Origin: an uncultured Bacteroidales bacterium
GTDB taxonomy: Bacteria; Bacteroidota; Bacteroidia; Bacteroidales; Bacteroidaceae
Assembly (NCBI GenBank): GCA_902786925.1
Contig: CADAEK010000023.1
Location: forward strand, 1 to 42,570
Direction: 5' to 3'
Length of the DNA stretch: 42,570 nt
In this document: piece by piece, positions 9,947 to 20,711 of the stretch
Layout: the number at the start of each line of letters is the position of its first letter
Numbering within the stretch: the stretch's first letter is position 1
Translations under genes and position numbers: made by a program
The notes under the pieces: model-generated
Database searches by the model: none
Told to the model about the DNA's origin: nothing
What the model saw: only the letters and a program-made list of their open reading frames with translations

Positions 9947-11626
9947 TTATCGTTTCACACGCTCATCGCGTTTTGCGAGAGCCTTATTGTATGCCTTGTA
10001 GTAGTACTTGATGAAATGCTTCCACAACGCCTTCTCCGCAACCTTCTCCGCCTGCTTGCGAGCTGCGTTCACCTGCGCCTTGTCCATCTGCGAGAAATGC
10101 AGAATCGTGTCGCGAATTGTATCGCTCACTTCATCAAAGTTATAGTCAGAACGATGCACCGTCTTCACGCCGTCCTCAATCTCACTTGCCCCACCCTTCA
10201 GGCTATTGGCCCACAAGCCAAAGCCGGCCAGGTCTGTCGTGATGCAGGGCACGTGGAAAGCCACCGATTCTGTTGGCGTGTATCCCCAAGGCTCATAATA
10301 AGATGGGAACACCGTCAAATCGTTGCCAATGAGCAAATCGTAATAGTGCATATTGAAGATGCCATCATTTCCATCCAGATAGCATGGCACAAAGATGACC
10401 TTAACCTTATCTTCTGGACGGTTATGCATATCAAGCCAATTCATCTGGCCCAGCACCTTATCGCTATCTTGTTCATAAAGCACATGCGTGATGCGAGGGT
10501 CACCAATAGGGCCAGCCTCAACAGGATTGTGCTTTTTGTTGGACAGCGCAGCCTGCAAGTCCGCACGCGCCTCCTTCATCCAGGCAGGCACCATCACGAA
10601 AGCCAACACGTTTCGGTCCAAGCGGTCATCCCAGCGCAAACGGTTCAATGCATCAACATATACATTAATGCCCTTGTTCTGGTATTCATATCTACCGCCC
10701 GTACTGATGATAATCGTATCATCGTCCAAATCCGTGCCCAGCAGCGTGTTCGCCACCTTCAGCAAAGTTTGGCGAGCCACCTTGCGTGCAGTGTTAAACT
10801 GAGCCGCAGGTGAAGGTACAAAGTCATTCTCGAAGCCATTCATCAGAATCTCATCTGCTGGCTTATCAAGCAGCTCAGCGCATTCTCGTCCTGTAATCTC
10901 GCTCACAGTCGTGAAGCAATCCACATTCCATGCAGCTTGCTTCTCCACCGAATGTTTCGATTCCACATTCAGTTCAGCCGCCATCTGGTCGCCGTTATAT
11001 GCCGGCAGATAATCATAAAGCGGTTTATTATTACTAGCGATAGAACGTCCGATCGTTGTAGCATGAGTCGTGAAAATCGTAGCGACCTCTGGCACATATT
11101 TCTTTATATAAAGGGCAGCCAGACAAGTCTGCCACTCATGTGCCTGAAACACCACATTGTCCTCTTTCGAGAGACCAAAGAATTTATAGAAGCTCTCTAC
11201 CACCTTGCCGGCAGCCCACGAGAACAGGATGCTCTCATCGTAGTCACCATAAGCGTTCAGCGAGTTGACACGGAAGTTATCCCATGCCCAACCGAATATC
11301 TCATTACGTTGCTCAGAAAATGGCTTAAAATCCACCAAGATGGCAATAGGTTCTCCTGGAATTTGCCAGCGTCCCAAACGCATAGAGATGCCATCATATT
11401 CCAAAGCGCTCTTTCGCCATTTGGCGAGCAATGTCTTACTTTCCTTGAAAAGAGGGTTCTTCTTGCCAGCCCAGAAGTCCGGGCCAATAAAGAACACCTT
11501 ATCAGCATGTTTATCCTGTAGCGTCTTAGCACGCGTTGAGAGTACCGTATAAATACCGCCAACTTTATTACATACCTCCCAGCTCGATTCAAATATATAG
11601 TGCGGTTCTTGTGTCTTCTTAGTCAT
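9947..11626 (-). CDS. Glycogen synthase, eukaryotic-like GT3 family
   Basis: This 559-residue protein resembles the GT3 glycogen synthases of fungi and animals rather than bacterial GlgA (GT5): the N terminus reads FESSWEVCNKVGGIYTVLST, and TTHATTIGR plus a late segment FPSYYEPWGYTPTES with its two glutamates are the expected GT-B donor-site motifs. It would transfer glucose from a nucleotide sugar (UDP-glucose in GT3 relatives) to the non-reducing end of glycogen. The phosphorylated regulatory tails of the animal enzymes are absent. It is first in a two-gene operon with glgP, and its promoter lies in the short gap after ligA. Confidence 0.94.
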   Translation of the reverse strand: MTKKTQEPHYIFESSWEVCNKVGGIYTVLSTRAKTLQDKHADKVFFIGPDFWAGKKNPLFKESKTLLAKWRKSALEYDGISMRLGRWQIPGEPIAILVDFKPFSEQRNEIFGWAWDNFRVNSLNAYGDYDESILFSWAAGKVVESFYKFFGLSKEDNVVFQAHEWQTCLAALYIKKYVPEVATIFTTHATTIGRSIASNNKPLYDYLPAYNGDQMAAELNVESKHSVEKQAAWNVDCFTTVSEITGRECAELLDKPADEILMNGFENDFVPSPAAQFNTARKVARQTLLKVANTLLGTDLDDDTIIISTGGRYEYQNKGINVYVDALNRLRWDDRLDRNVLAFVMVPAWMKEARADLQAALSNKKHNPVEAGPIGDPRITHVLYEQDSDKVLGQMNWLDMHNRPEDKVKVIFVPCYLDGNDGIFNMHYYDLLIGNDLTVFPSYYEPWGYTPTESVAFHVPCITTDLAGFGLWANSLKGGASEIEDGVKTVHRSDYNFDEVSDTIRDTILHFSQMDKAQVNAARKQAEKVAEKALWKHFIKYYYKAYNKALAKRDERVKR

Positions 11627-11675
11627 CTTGTCAAGGGTTTAAATGCTACAATCTTTTGTAATACTGAATCTGCTG

Positions 11676-11683
11676 CAAAGGTA
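11676..11683 (-). promoter_or_regulatory. Predicted -7 element for the glycogen synthase-glgP operon
   Basis: The minus strand reads TACCTTTG, an exact TAnnTTTG match, 50 bp upstream of the glycogen synthase start. No clear TTTG lies 19-21 bp further upstream; that stretch is A/T-rich. Confidence 0.65.
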
Positions 11684-11787
11684 CTGATTTATTTTAATTT
11701 AAGAAATTTTTGGTAAAAAAAAGCACCTTTCGAGAACAAAAAAAGAACAGAACTAAGCCTTCATACAGCATCGCCAGTCCAATGTCC

Positions 11788-13800
<2,013 letters not shown>

Positions 13801-13821
13801 TCAATTTATCTATTTCAATTG

Positions 13822-13829
13822 CAAAGATA
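13822..13829 (-). promoter_or_regulatory. Predicted -7 element of ligA
   Basis: The minus strand reads TATCTTTG (TAnnTTTG) 28 bp upstream of the ligA start. The upstream TTTG element is not clear; the best is GTTG at 17 bp spacing. Confidence 0.55.
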
Positions 13830-14058
13830 CAAAATCTTTTTAATGACAACACTATGCGGACAGAAATCATTCTCAAATGTGCCCCATCAATGTCTCAGTT
13901 CCCTAAATCACAATCTCAAGCAAGAAAGAAGGCATGGCGTGCTTGAGGAGCTGCAATACAGAGCGTTGCAACAGTACACAGAGACTGAAATCGCACCTAT
14001 TTGAGAAGCAGAAGAAGCGCTGCGGAGGCTCCCCTTTTGTAACACAAAAATGACGCCT

Positions 14059-14173
14059 TGTGTTACAAGTGTAACATAGGGTGTGTTACAAGCGTCACAT
14101 AGGGCGTGTCACAAATGTAACACAGGGCGTGTTACAAACGTGGTATAAGGCGCGCCACAAATGTGAGATAAGG
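14059..14173. repeat. Five-copy 23-bp tandem repeat with internal palindrome
   Basis: Exactly spaced copies begin at 14059, 14082, 14105, 14128 and 14151. The first reads TGTGTTACAAGTGTAACATA plus GGG. Each copy contains a dyad of the form TGTnACA-nn-TGTnACA; copy 1 has a perfect 6-bp inverted repeat around AAGT. Copies 4 and 5 are progressively degenerate. A partial related element (TGTAACACAAAAATGACGCC) precedes copy 1. Confidence 0.93.
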
Positions 14174-14275
14174 CATCTATCGATTGCAGCATAGAGCGCC
14201 GTGCTCTGCTGACTACGGAATGAGCCTCATCTTGAGTCGCCTATTCCGATTGAACTCCGAAACTGTAAAAGATAA

Positions 14276-14312
14276 AATCAAAAAGCCCTCGCACCACGAT
14301 GGTGCGAGGGCT
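14276..14312 (-). terminator. Rho-independent terminator of asnA
   Basis: A perfect 13-bp stem (AGCCCTCGCACCA / TGGTGCGAGGGCT) with a 3-nt loop lies 26 bp beyond the asnA stop; on the minus strand it is followed by TTTTTGATTTT. Confidence 0.93.
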
Positions 14313-14338
14313 ATCTATATTTAATCGAATAAGTTTTC

Positions 14339-15376
14339 TTAGATAAGTGGCATGCCTGCTGCGACACACTCCTTGCGCATTTCTTCAGGCCAGATGGAGG
14401 CTTGAATCTCACCCACATGAGCCTTGTGAAGGAGTACCATACAGAGACGGCTTTGACCAATTCCACCACCTACAGAGAGTGGAAGTTCGTCATTCATTAA
14501 CTTCTTATGGAAGAAGAGGTTGAGACGTTCCTTCTTATTTTCCAGTTCAAGTTGACGAAGCAAGGCTTCCTTGTCCACACGAATACCCATAGAACTGAGC
14601 TCGATGCTGCGGTTGAGAACAGGATACCAAATGAGAATGTCGCCATTCAGTCCCTTGTAGCCATCCTCGTTAGGTGTGCTCCAGTCATCATAGTCGGGAG
14701 CGCGTCCGTCATGCTTCTCTCCATTGCCCAGTTTGCCGCCGATGCCCATGATGAACACAGCGCCATACTTCTTGCAGATGGCGTCCTCACGCTCTTTAGG
14801 AGTGAGGTCGGGATACTGCTGAAGCAGCTCTTCCGAATGGATGAAGTGTATCTCTTCTGGCAAGAAAGGCTTGATTTGCGGATAGGATTCGCACACCAAG
14901 TATTCTGTACGCATGATGGCAGCATAGATGTCGCGCACAATCTTTTTCAAGAAAGCGAGGTTGCGGTCTTCCGGACGGATGGTGCGTTCCCAATCCCATT
15001 GGTCAACATACAGGGAGTGTGTGTTGTCCAGTTCCTCGTCGCCTCGGATGGCGTTCATGTCTGTGTAAAGTCCATATCCGGGCTGAATGCCGTATTCTCC
15101 CAGCATCACGCGCTTCCACTTGGCCAATGAATGTACCACTTCGGCCACTTGGTCGCCCATATCCATGATGGGGAACGAAACAGGGCGCTCCACGCCGTTC
15201 AGGTCGTCATTCAAACCCAAACCGCGCATCACGAACAGAGGCGCCGTCACTCGGCGCAAACGCAATGCGGTGGAAAGATTGGCCTGAAAAAAATCTTTGA
15301 TTTGCTTAATGCCCAATTCCGTCTGTATGGGGTCAAGCAGCTGCTTGTAACCCTCCACTTTAATGAGTTTACTCAT
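14339..15376 (-). CDS. asnA: Aspartate--ammonia ligase (asparagine synthetase A)
   Basis: This 345-residue enzyme makes asparagine from aspartate, ammonia and ATP; the family is related to class II aminoacyl-tRNA synthetases. Signatures include RVTAPLFVMRGLGLNDDLNG (about 42-61), ALYGLYTDMNAIR-like text near residue 100, and the C-terminal motif 3-like GGGIGQSRLCMVLLHKAH (about 303-320). It is slightly longer than E. coli AsnA (330). It is monocistronic: its own -7 element lies at 15443-15450 and a strong terminator at 14276-14312. It is divergent from lon. Confidence 0.97.
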   Translation of the reverse strand: MSKLIKVEGYKQLLDPIQTELGIKQIKDFFQANLSTALRLRRVTAPLFVMRGLGLNDDLNGVERPVSFPIMDMGDQVAEVVHSLAKWKRVMLGEYGIQPGYGLYTDMNAIRGDEELDNTHSLYVDQWDWERTIRPEDRNLAFLKKIVRDIYAAIMRTEYLVCESYPQIKPFLPEEIHFIHSEELLQQYPDLTPKEREDAICKKYGAVFIMGIGGKLGNGEKHDGRAPDYDDWSTPNEDGYKGLNGDILIWYPVLNRSIELSSMGIRVDKEALLRQLELENKKERLNLFFHKKLMNDELPLSVGGGIGQSRLCMVLLHKAHVGEIQASIWPEEMRKECVAAGMPLI

Positions 15377-15442
15377 TTTTTTCTTATGCAGTTTATGCTA
15401 TTTCTTTATGATGCCAACGGCACTATTTGGCCGAAAGCGATG

Positions 15443-15476
15443 CAAAGGTACAATTTATTTCTATAACATTCACAAA
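15443..15476 (-). promoter_or_regulatory. Predicted promoter of asnA
   Basis: The minus strand has TACCTTTG (15450-15443) and TTTG (15476-15473), separated by 22 bp, slightly longer than the usual 19-21. It lies 66 bp upstream of the asnA start. Confidence 0.65.
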
Positions 15477-15668
15477 AAAATCGGTGAAAATATTGCAAAG
15501 TGTAAGAATTTTATTTCATTTTTCTTACACTATTGCAGAAATCCAACTTGTTTGCATATTATTATGATACTCTGAGCATCTGCGAATTGCATGGAACGGA
15601 CGGAAAGAGAGTTAAGCGTCTTTCGTAAGTTTACTTATATAAATGATGTGTAGTTCAGTCTTTTTTCG

Positions 15669-15676
15669 TAACTTTG
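15669..15676 (+). promoter_or_regulatory. Predicted -7 element of lon
   Basis: TAACTTTG matches TAnnTTTG and lies 45 bp upstream of the lon ATG. No strong TTTG is seen about 20 bp upstream. It probably drives the lon-tgt-permease-helicase run. Confidence 0.6.
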
Positions 15677-15721
15677 CACCGTTTTTAGCTTATTTAGAAT
15701 ATAGAGAACCGAATTTTGAAG

Positions 15722-18139
15722 ATGGATTTCAATTTTGACGAAATTATAGATGACAGCCACGTAGAAGGCAAAATCAGTTTCATCACAAGCATAGACAACC
15801 CTTCAGCAGGGAACTTGGAGCAGGAGATTTCACCTGAAAAGGCCATCTCCGTCCTGCCATTGCGCGGCATCATGCTCTTCCCCGAGACGATGGTGCCTGT
15901 TTCAATTGGCAGGGACTCGTCTTTCAAGCTCCTGAAGGAAGCGCAGAAGAAGAATGCGCCTATTGCTGTATTCTCACAGATAGACGATGCGGCCGATGAG
16001 CCCGACTACGAACAACTGTACCATACAGGTGTGGTTGGCAAAGTGCAGAAAATCATCAAGCTCCCAGATGGAAGCAAAACGGCTTTGATTCAAGGCTACA
16101 CCCGTGCCCGCCTGCTTGACATGGAGTGGAACGGGAACTACAATGTGGGCCATGTGGACATTTATCCAGAGGATGTTCCCGAACGGGGCAACCGCGAATA
16201 CATGGCCATTGTGGACACATGCCGAGAGACTGCCATTAAACTGATGCGCACCAATGAGCAGACTGTTGGATCTGCCTTTGCGCTCAACAACATCACGGAC
16301 AGGACTCTTATCATCAACTTCATCTGCAGCAATCTGAACATCAGCAACAAGGAACGCATTGTGCTGCTGGAAGAGAACAACTTGTTTGACCGTGCCTACC
16401 GCCTGCTCGGCATTCTGCAACGCGAATATCAGTATATGGCGTTGAAGATGGACTTGCAGATGCGCACTCGCGAGGAACTGGACAAGCAGCATAAGGAGTA
16501 CTTCTTGCGCCAAGAGATGGAGACTATCCAGGAACAACTGGGTGAGAAAGGTGAAGATGAGATTATGCAGTTGAGGGCTGAAGGCAAGAAAAAGAAGTGG
16601 AACGAGGCTACAGCCAAGGCTTTTGAAGACACCTTGGACAAGATGTCACACATGAGCAGCCACACTCCAGACTATCAAACGGAATACACTTGGGCAAAAA
16701 CAATGCTTGAGCTGCCTTGGGGCGAATATACGAAGGACAACCTCAACCTGAGCAATGCTGAGAAGGTGCTGAACAAGGACCACTATGGCATGGAGAAAGT
16801 GAAGGAGCGCATCATTGAGCACTTGGCTGTGCTGAAAATGAGAGGTGACTTCAAGAGCCCTATCATCTGTTTGTATGGCCCTCCTGGTGTGGGTAAGACT
16901 TCGCTGGGCAAGAGCATTGCGAAGGCGATGAAGCGCAAGTATGTTCGTATGTCGCTGGGCGGCTTGCATGACGAGGCCGAGATTCGTGGACACCGCCGCA
17001 CGTATGTAGGTGCTATGGCCGGACAAATCATCAAGAATATCAAGAAGGCTGGCAGCAGTAATCCTGTGTTCATCCTCGACGAGATTGACAAAGTGACACA
17101 GAACACGAATCACGGCGATCCTGCATCGGCGTTGCTGGAAGTGCTCGACCCAGAACAGAACATTGCCTTCCACGATAACTATCTGGACACCGATTACGAC
17201 CTCTCGAAGGTGATGTTCATTGCCACAGCCAACAACATCTCAACCATTCCTGCTCCCCTGCTCGACCGCATGGAGCTGATTGAGGTGAGCGGTTATCTGA
17301 CTGAGGAGAAGATTGAGATTGCCAAGCGTCATCTCGTGCCTCAGGAGCTGGATAATCTTGGCATCAAAGACAGCGGCGTGAAGATTTCAAAGGCTGCTAT
17401 TGAGAAAATCATCGAAGATTATACCAGAGAGTCTGGAGTACGCGACCTTGACAAGAAAATCAACAAGGTGCTCCGAAAGGTTACACTCCAATATGCCAAA
17501 GACGGCGTGCTGCCTAAGAGCGAGTTGAAGGTGGAGGACATCAAGGAATATTTAGGCACCGAACCTTTCAGCCGCGACAAGTATCAGGGCAACGACTACT
17601 ATGGTGTGGTCACGGGTCTGGCTTGGACAAGCGTGGGTGGAGAAATCCTCTTCATAGAAACGTCTATCGACAACGGCAAGGGCGGCAAGCTCGGCTTGAC
17701 CGGTAATCTCGGCGACGTGATGAAGGAGTCTGCTACGATTGCCTTGCAGTATCTGAAGGAGCATTGCGACATCATCGGCATTACACCCGATTTCTTCGAG
17801 AGCCACAACATACACATCCACGTGCCAGAAGGTGCTACCCCGAAAGACGGACCATCTGCAGGCATCACCATTGCCACCTCGCTGGCAAGTGCCATCACGA
17901 AACGCAAGGTGCGCAAGAACATTGCCATGACGGGTGAAATCACGCTCCGCGGCAAGGTGCTCCCTGTAGGAGGCATCAAGGAAAAGATTTTGGCCGCTAA
18001 ACGTGCCGGCATCACAGACATCCTCATCTGCCACGAAAACAGAAAGAACATTGAGGATATTCCTGCCAAGTATGTGAAGGGTGTGCAGTTCCATTATGTG
18101 GAGAACGTGAAGGACGTGCTGGATTTTGCGCTGATATAA
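15722..18139 (+). CDS. lon: ATP-dependent protease Lon
   Basis: This roughly 805-residue AAA+ serine protease degrades misfolded and regulatory proteins. An N-terminal substrate-binding domain ([20 protein letters not shown], near residue 45) precedes the coiled helical region, an AAA+ module with Walker [10 protein letters not shown] and Walker [10 protein letters not shown], and the proteolytic domain. The catalytic dyad is S712 (in KDGPSAG) and K755 (second lysine of GIKEK), 43 residues apart as in E. coli Lon. An in-frame TTG lies two codons upstream (15716); ATG at 15722 is preferred. The gene has its own -7 element and is followed after 90 bp by tgt. Confidence 0.97.
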   Translation: MDFNFDEIIDDSHVEGKISFITSIDNPSAGNLEQEISPEKAISVLPLRGIMLFPETMVPVSIGRDSSFKLLKEAQKKNAPIAVFSQIDDAADEPDYEQLYHTGVVGKVQKIIKLPDGSKTALIQGYTRARLLDMEWNGNYNVGHVDIYPEDVPERGNREYMAIVDTCRETAIKLMRTNEQTVGSAFALNNITDRTLIINFICSNLNISNKERIVLLEENNLFDRAYRLLGILQREYQYMALKMDLQMRTREELDKQHKEYFLRQEMETIQEQLGEKGEDEIMQLRAEGKKKKWNEATAKAFEDTLDKMSHMSSHTPDYQTEYTWAKTMLELPWGEYTKDNLNLSNAEKVLNKDHYGMEKVKERIIEHLAVLKMRGDFKSPIICLYGPPGVGKTSLGKSIAKAMKRKYVRMSLGGLHDEAEIRGHRRTYVGAMAGQIIKNIKKAGSSNPVFILDEIDKVTQNTNHGDPASALLEVLDPEQNIAFHDNYLDTDYDLSKVMFIATANNISTIPAPLLDRMELIEVSGYLTEEKIEIAKRHLVPQELDNLGIKDSGVKISKAAIEKIIEDYTRESGVRDLDKKINKVLRKVTLQYAKDGVLPKSELKVEDIKEYLGTEPFSRDKYQGNDYYGVVTGLAWTSVGGEILFIETSIDNGKGGKLGLTGNLGDVMKESATIALQYLKEHCDIIGITPDFFESHNIHIHVPEGATPKDGPSAGITIATSLASAITKRKVRKNIAMTGEITLRGKVLPVGGIKEKILAAKRAGITDILICHENRKNIEDIPAKYVKGVQFHYVENVKDVLDFALI

Positions 18140-18151
18140 AGACGACAGGCT

Positions 18152-18196
18152 CTAGTAAGACTAGAAAAACTAGTAATACTAGAGAAACTAGCTCCA
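18152..18196. repeat. Five-copy 9-bp repeat starting with CTAG
   Basis: CTAG occurs at 18152, 18161, 18170, 18179 and 18188, exactly every 9 bp; units read CTAGTAAGA, CTAGAAAAA, CTAGTAATA, CTAGAGAAA and CTAGCTCCA. It fills half of the 90-bp lon-tgt spacer and lies beyond the lon stop, before the tgt start region. Confidence 0.9.
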
Positions 18197-18229
18197 CAAG
18201 AAGAAACAGAAACGCTACAGAAAGGAAAG

Positions 18230-19360
18230 ATGACATTCACCCTCGAACATAAAGACTCGAAAACTAATGCACGTGCGGGCCTCATCCACACGGACCACGG
18301 CGACATAAAGACGCCTATCTTCATGCCCGTTGGCACACAGGCTACGGTGAAGGCTGTGCATCTGCATGAGCTGAAAGACGACATCAAGGCTCAAATCATC
18401 CTCGGCAACACCTACCACCTCTATCTCCGTCCAGGACTGGAGGTGCTGGAGGCTGCAGGGGGCCTGCATAAGTTCAACGGATTTGACCGCCCTATGCTGA
18501 CAGACAGTGGTGGCTTTCAGGTATTCTCTTTGGCAGGCATTCGCAAAATCAAGGAAGAAGGTGTGGAATTCCGCAGCCACATTGATGGCAGCAAGCACTT
18601 CTTCACCCCTGAAGGAGTCATGGATATCGAGCGCACGATTGGCGCCGACATCATGATGGCATTTGACGAGTGTCCTCCAGGAACCAGCGACTATGAATAT
18701 GCCAAGAAGTCGCTGGCGCTGACTGAACGCTGGCTTGACCGCTGCATCAAACGCTTTAACGAGACTGAACCCAAGTATGGTTATCAGCAGAGCCTCTTCC
18801 CTATTGTGCAAGGCTGCACTTTCAGGGACTTGCGCGAACGTGCGGCAGAGAATGTGGCATCAAAGGGAGCGGACGGCAATGCGATTGGCGGTTTGGCCGT
18901 CGGCGAGCCCACGGATGTGATGTATGAGATGATTGAAGTGGTGAATGCCATTCTGCCTCAAGACAAGCCCCGCTATCTGATGGGCGTAGGAACTCCCATC
19001 AACTTGCTGGAAGCGATTGAGAGAGGTGTGGATATGTTCGACTGCGTGATGCCAACCCGCAATGGCCGCAATGCTCAGATATTCACCAAGCATGGCACCA
19101 TCAATCTGCGCAACAAGAAATGGGATTTCGATTTCTCACCACTCGACCCTGAAGGGGCATCGTATGTAGATACGGCCTACACGAAGGCTTATGTGCATCA
19201 CCTCTTCAAGGCACAAGAGCTGCTGGGCATGCAGATTGCTTCTATCCACAACTTGGCTTTCTACCTATGGCTTGTAGGTGAGGCCCGTCAGCACATCATC
19301 GCCGGTGATTTCAGCATCTGGAAAGCTAAGATGGTGGAAGAATTGGGCAGAAGGCTGTAA
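18230..19360 (+). CDS. tgt: Queuine tRNA-ribosyltransferase (tRNA-guanine transglycosylase)
   Basis: This 376-residue enzyme swaps guanine-34 for preQ1 in GUN-anticodon tRNAs, a class that includes the tRNA-Asp(GUC) genes in this window. The TIM-barrel motifs are present: DSGGFQVFSLAG with D92, and GVDMFDCVMPTRNGRNAQ with the nucleophile position D271. The usual zinc site is altered: the three cysteines of the CxCxxC motif correspond to G309, S311 and D314, while the histidine (H340) remains. A GGAAAG stretch just before the ATG may be a ribosome site. It follows lon by 90 bp containing a 9-bp repeat and is followed after 55 bp by an LptF/G-type permease gene. Confidence 0.96.
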   Translation: MTFTLEHKDSKTNARAGLIHTDHGDIKTPIFMPVGTQATVKAVHLHELKDDIKAQIILGNTYHLYLRPGLEVLEAAGGLHKFNGFDRPMLTDSGGFQVFSLAGIRKIKEEGVEFRSHIDGSKHFFTPEGVMDIERTIGADIMMAFDECPPGTSDYEYAKKSLALTERWLDRCIKRFNETEPKYGYQQSLFPIVQGCTFRDLRERAAENVASKGADGNAIGGLAVGEPTDVMYEMIEVVNAILPQDKPRYLMGVGTPINLLEAIERGVDMFDCVMPTRNGRNAQIFTKHGTINLRNKKWDFDFSPLDPEGASYVDTAYTKAYVHHLFKAQELLGMQIASIHNLAFYLWLVGEARQHIIAGDFSIWKAKMVEELGRRL

Positions 19361-19415
19361 ACACAAGAACGGGACGCTACACATTTATTATATATAAGGC
19401 AAAAGATTATCTGTT

Positions 19416-20675
19416 TTGGCTACATTGGAAGAACATAACGAGAAGGAGACTTCGCCCATAAGCGAAGAGGGAGCCGCTGCGAACAACGCGCACTCAAAAA
19501 AGCTGTCAGGCAAACGTGCACGCCTTGCTTTGCGCTCCAGAGTGGCACGTCATCCGGAGGCCTTCAAATGGCTTGCGGAGCACTCCCCCGTTTCTCGGCT
19601 TGACCGCTATATCATCGGCAAGTTTCTCGGCACTTATTTCTTTTCCATCATTCTCATCATCAGCATCGCGGTGGTGTTTGACATTAATGAGAATATTGAC
19701 AAGTTCCTTCAGCATGATGTGCCGATAGAGGAGATTCTGTTCGACTACTATTTGAACTTCATCCCCTTCTACTCCAATATGTTCAGCCAGCTGTTTGTGT
19801 TTATCGCGGTGATATTCTTCACCACGAAACTGGCAGACAACTCGGAGATTATTGCCATGCTCTCTACGGGCACCAGCTTCAGGCGGTTGGTGCGTCCATA
19901 CATGATTTCAGCAGGCATCATCGCTATGCTCAATTTTGGTTTGGGTTCTTACGTCATCCCCAAGGGAAATGTGAAGCGTGTACGGTTTGAGAATCAATAC
20001 AAGAACCGAGGCAGACAAGACTTCGCATCGAACGTGCAATTGGAGGTGGATTCAGGTGTGATTGCCTATATTGCCCGATACGAAGAAAGCCAAAAGACGG
20101 GTTACGAGTTTACGCTCGACAAGTTTGAGAATAAAAAGCTGGTCAAGCACTTGCAAGCCATGACCATCCAATATGATACGCTGTCTTATGAGCCATACCA
20201 CTGGATTATCACAGGTTATCAAACACGTGACCTCCAGGGAATGAAGGAAGTGGTCAAGACAGGAAACAAGATGGACACCATCATCAAGATACAGCCTCAG
20301 GACCTCATGGTGGCACGTGATATGGAAACCACAATGACCACTCCGGAACTACGTCGCCACATCGAACGGCAAAAGGCACGCGGATTCGCCAATATCCAAC
20401 AGTTTGAAGTGGAGTACTGGAAACGAGGCGCTACGGCTTTTGCCACATTCATCCTGACCATCATCGGCGTGTCCATTTCTGCCCGAAAACGCAAAAACGG
20501 TATGGGTATCGCTTTAGGTATCGGCCTTGCTTTGATATTGGCTTACATCATGTTCCAAACCGTCGTGTCCAGTCTGGCGGTCAACGCCAACTTCCCTGCT
20601 GTCATTGCAGTATGGATTCCTAATGTAGTGTACGCCTTCATTGCGTTCCACTACTACAAGAAAGCGCCCAGATAA
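19416..20675 (+). CDS. lptG: LptF/LptG-family (YjgP/YjgQ) LPS export permease
   Basis: This 419-residue protein belongs to the LptF/LptG family, the membrane half of the LptB2FG ABC transporter that extracts LPS for transport to the outer membrane. The first membrane helix begins after LDRYIIGKFLGTYFF (about 61-75); three further spans appear around 110-130, 150-175 and in the C-terminal segment after ISARKRKNGMG. The central soluble part (about 180-310) matches the periplasmic jellyroll domain. Translation appears to start at TTG 19416: no in-frame ATG lies before the first helix. About 55 polar residues precede the helix, longer than usual. Assignment to G rather than F is uncertain. LptC is encoded 4.5 kb downstream. 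Confidence 0.88.
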   Translation: MATLEEHNEKETSPISEEGAAANNAHSKKLSGKRARLALRSRVARHPEAFKWLAEHSPVSRLDRYIIGKFLGTYFFSIILIISIAVVFDINENIDKFLQHDVPIEEILFDYYLNFIPFYSNMFSQLFVFIAVIFFTTKLADNSEIIAMLSTGTSFRRLVRPYMISAGIIAMLNFGLGSYVIPKGNVKRVRFENQYKNRGRQDFASNVQLEVDSGVIAYIARYEESQKTGYEFTLDKFENKKLVKHLQAMTIQYDTLSYEPYHWIITGYQTRDLQGMKEVVKTGNKMDTIIKIQPQDLMVARDMETTMTTPELRRHIERQKARGFANIQQFEVEYWKRGATAFATFILTIIGVSISARKRKNGMGIALGIGLALILAYIMFQTVVSSLAVNANFPAVIAVWIPNVVYAFIAFHYYKKAPR

Positions 20676-20711
20676 CTCTATTTGACATTAAAACAAGACA
20701 TTATATCACAA

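Larger units (their letters stand above)
15377..15721. other. Divergent asnA-lon intergenic region
   Basis: The 345 bp contain the leftward asnA promoter and the rightward lon promoter. The middle (about 15480-15660) is AT-rich and holds no supported gene or RNA. No CIRCE or other heat-shock operator was recognised upstream of lon. Confidence 0.6.

Noticed and set aside
14059-14173. Possible CRISPR array
   Set aside because: The 23-bp repeats are directly adjacent with no unique spacers and no cas genes nearby.
15541-15721. Heat-shock operator upstream of lon
   Set aside because: No CIRCE-type inverted repeat or other known operator could be seen; only a standard -7 element.
20682-20711. 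Upstream TTG start for the DEAD-box helicase
   Set aside because: An ATG ten codons later sits at the natural N terminus of the Q-motif region.
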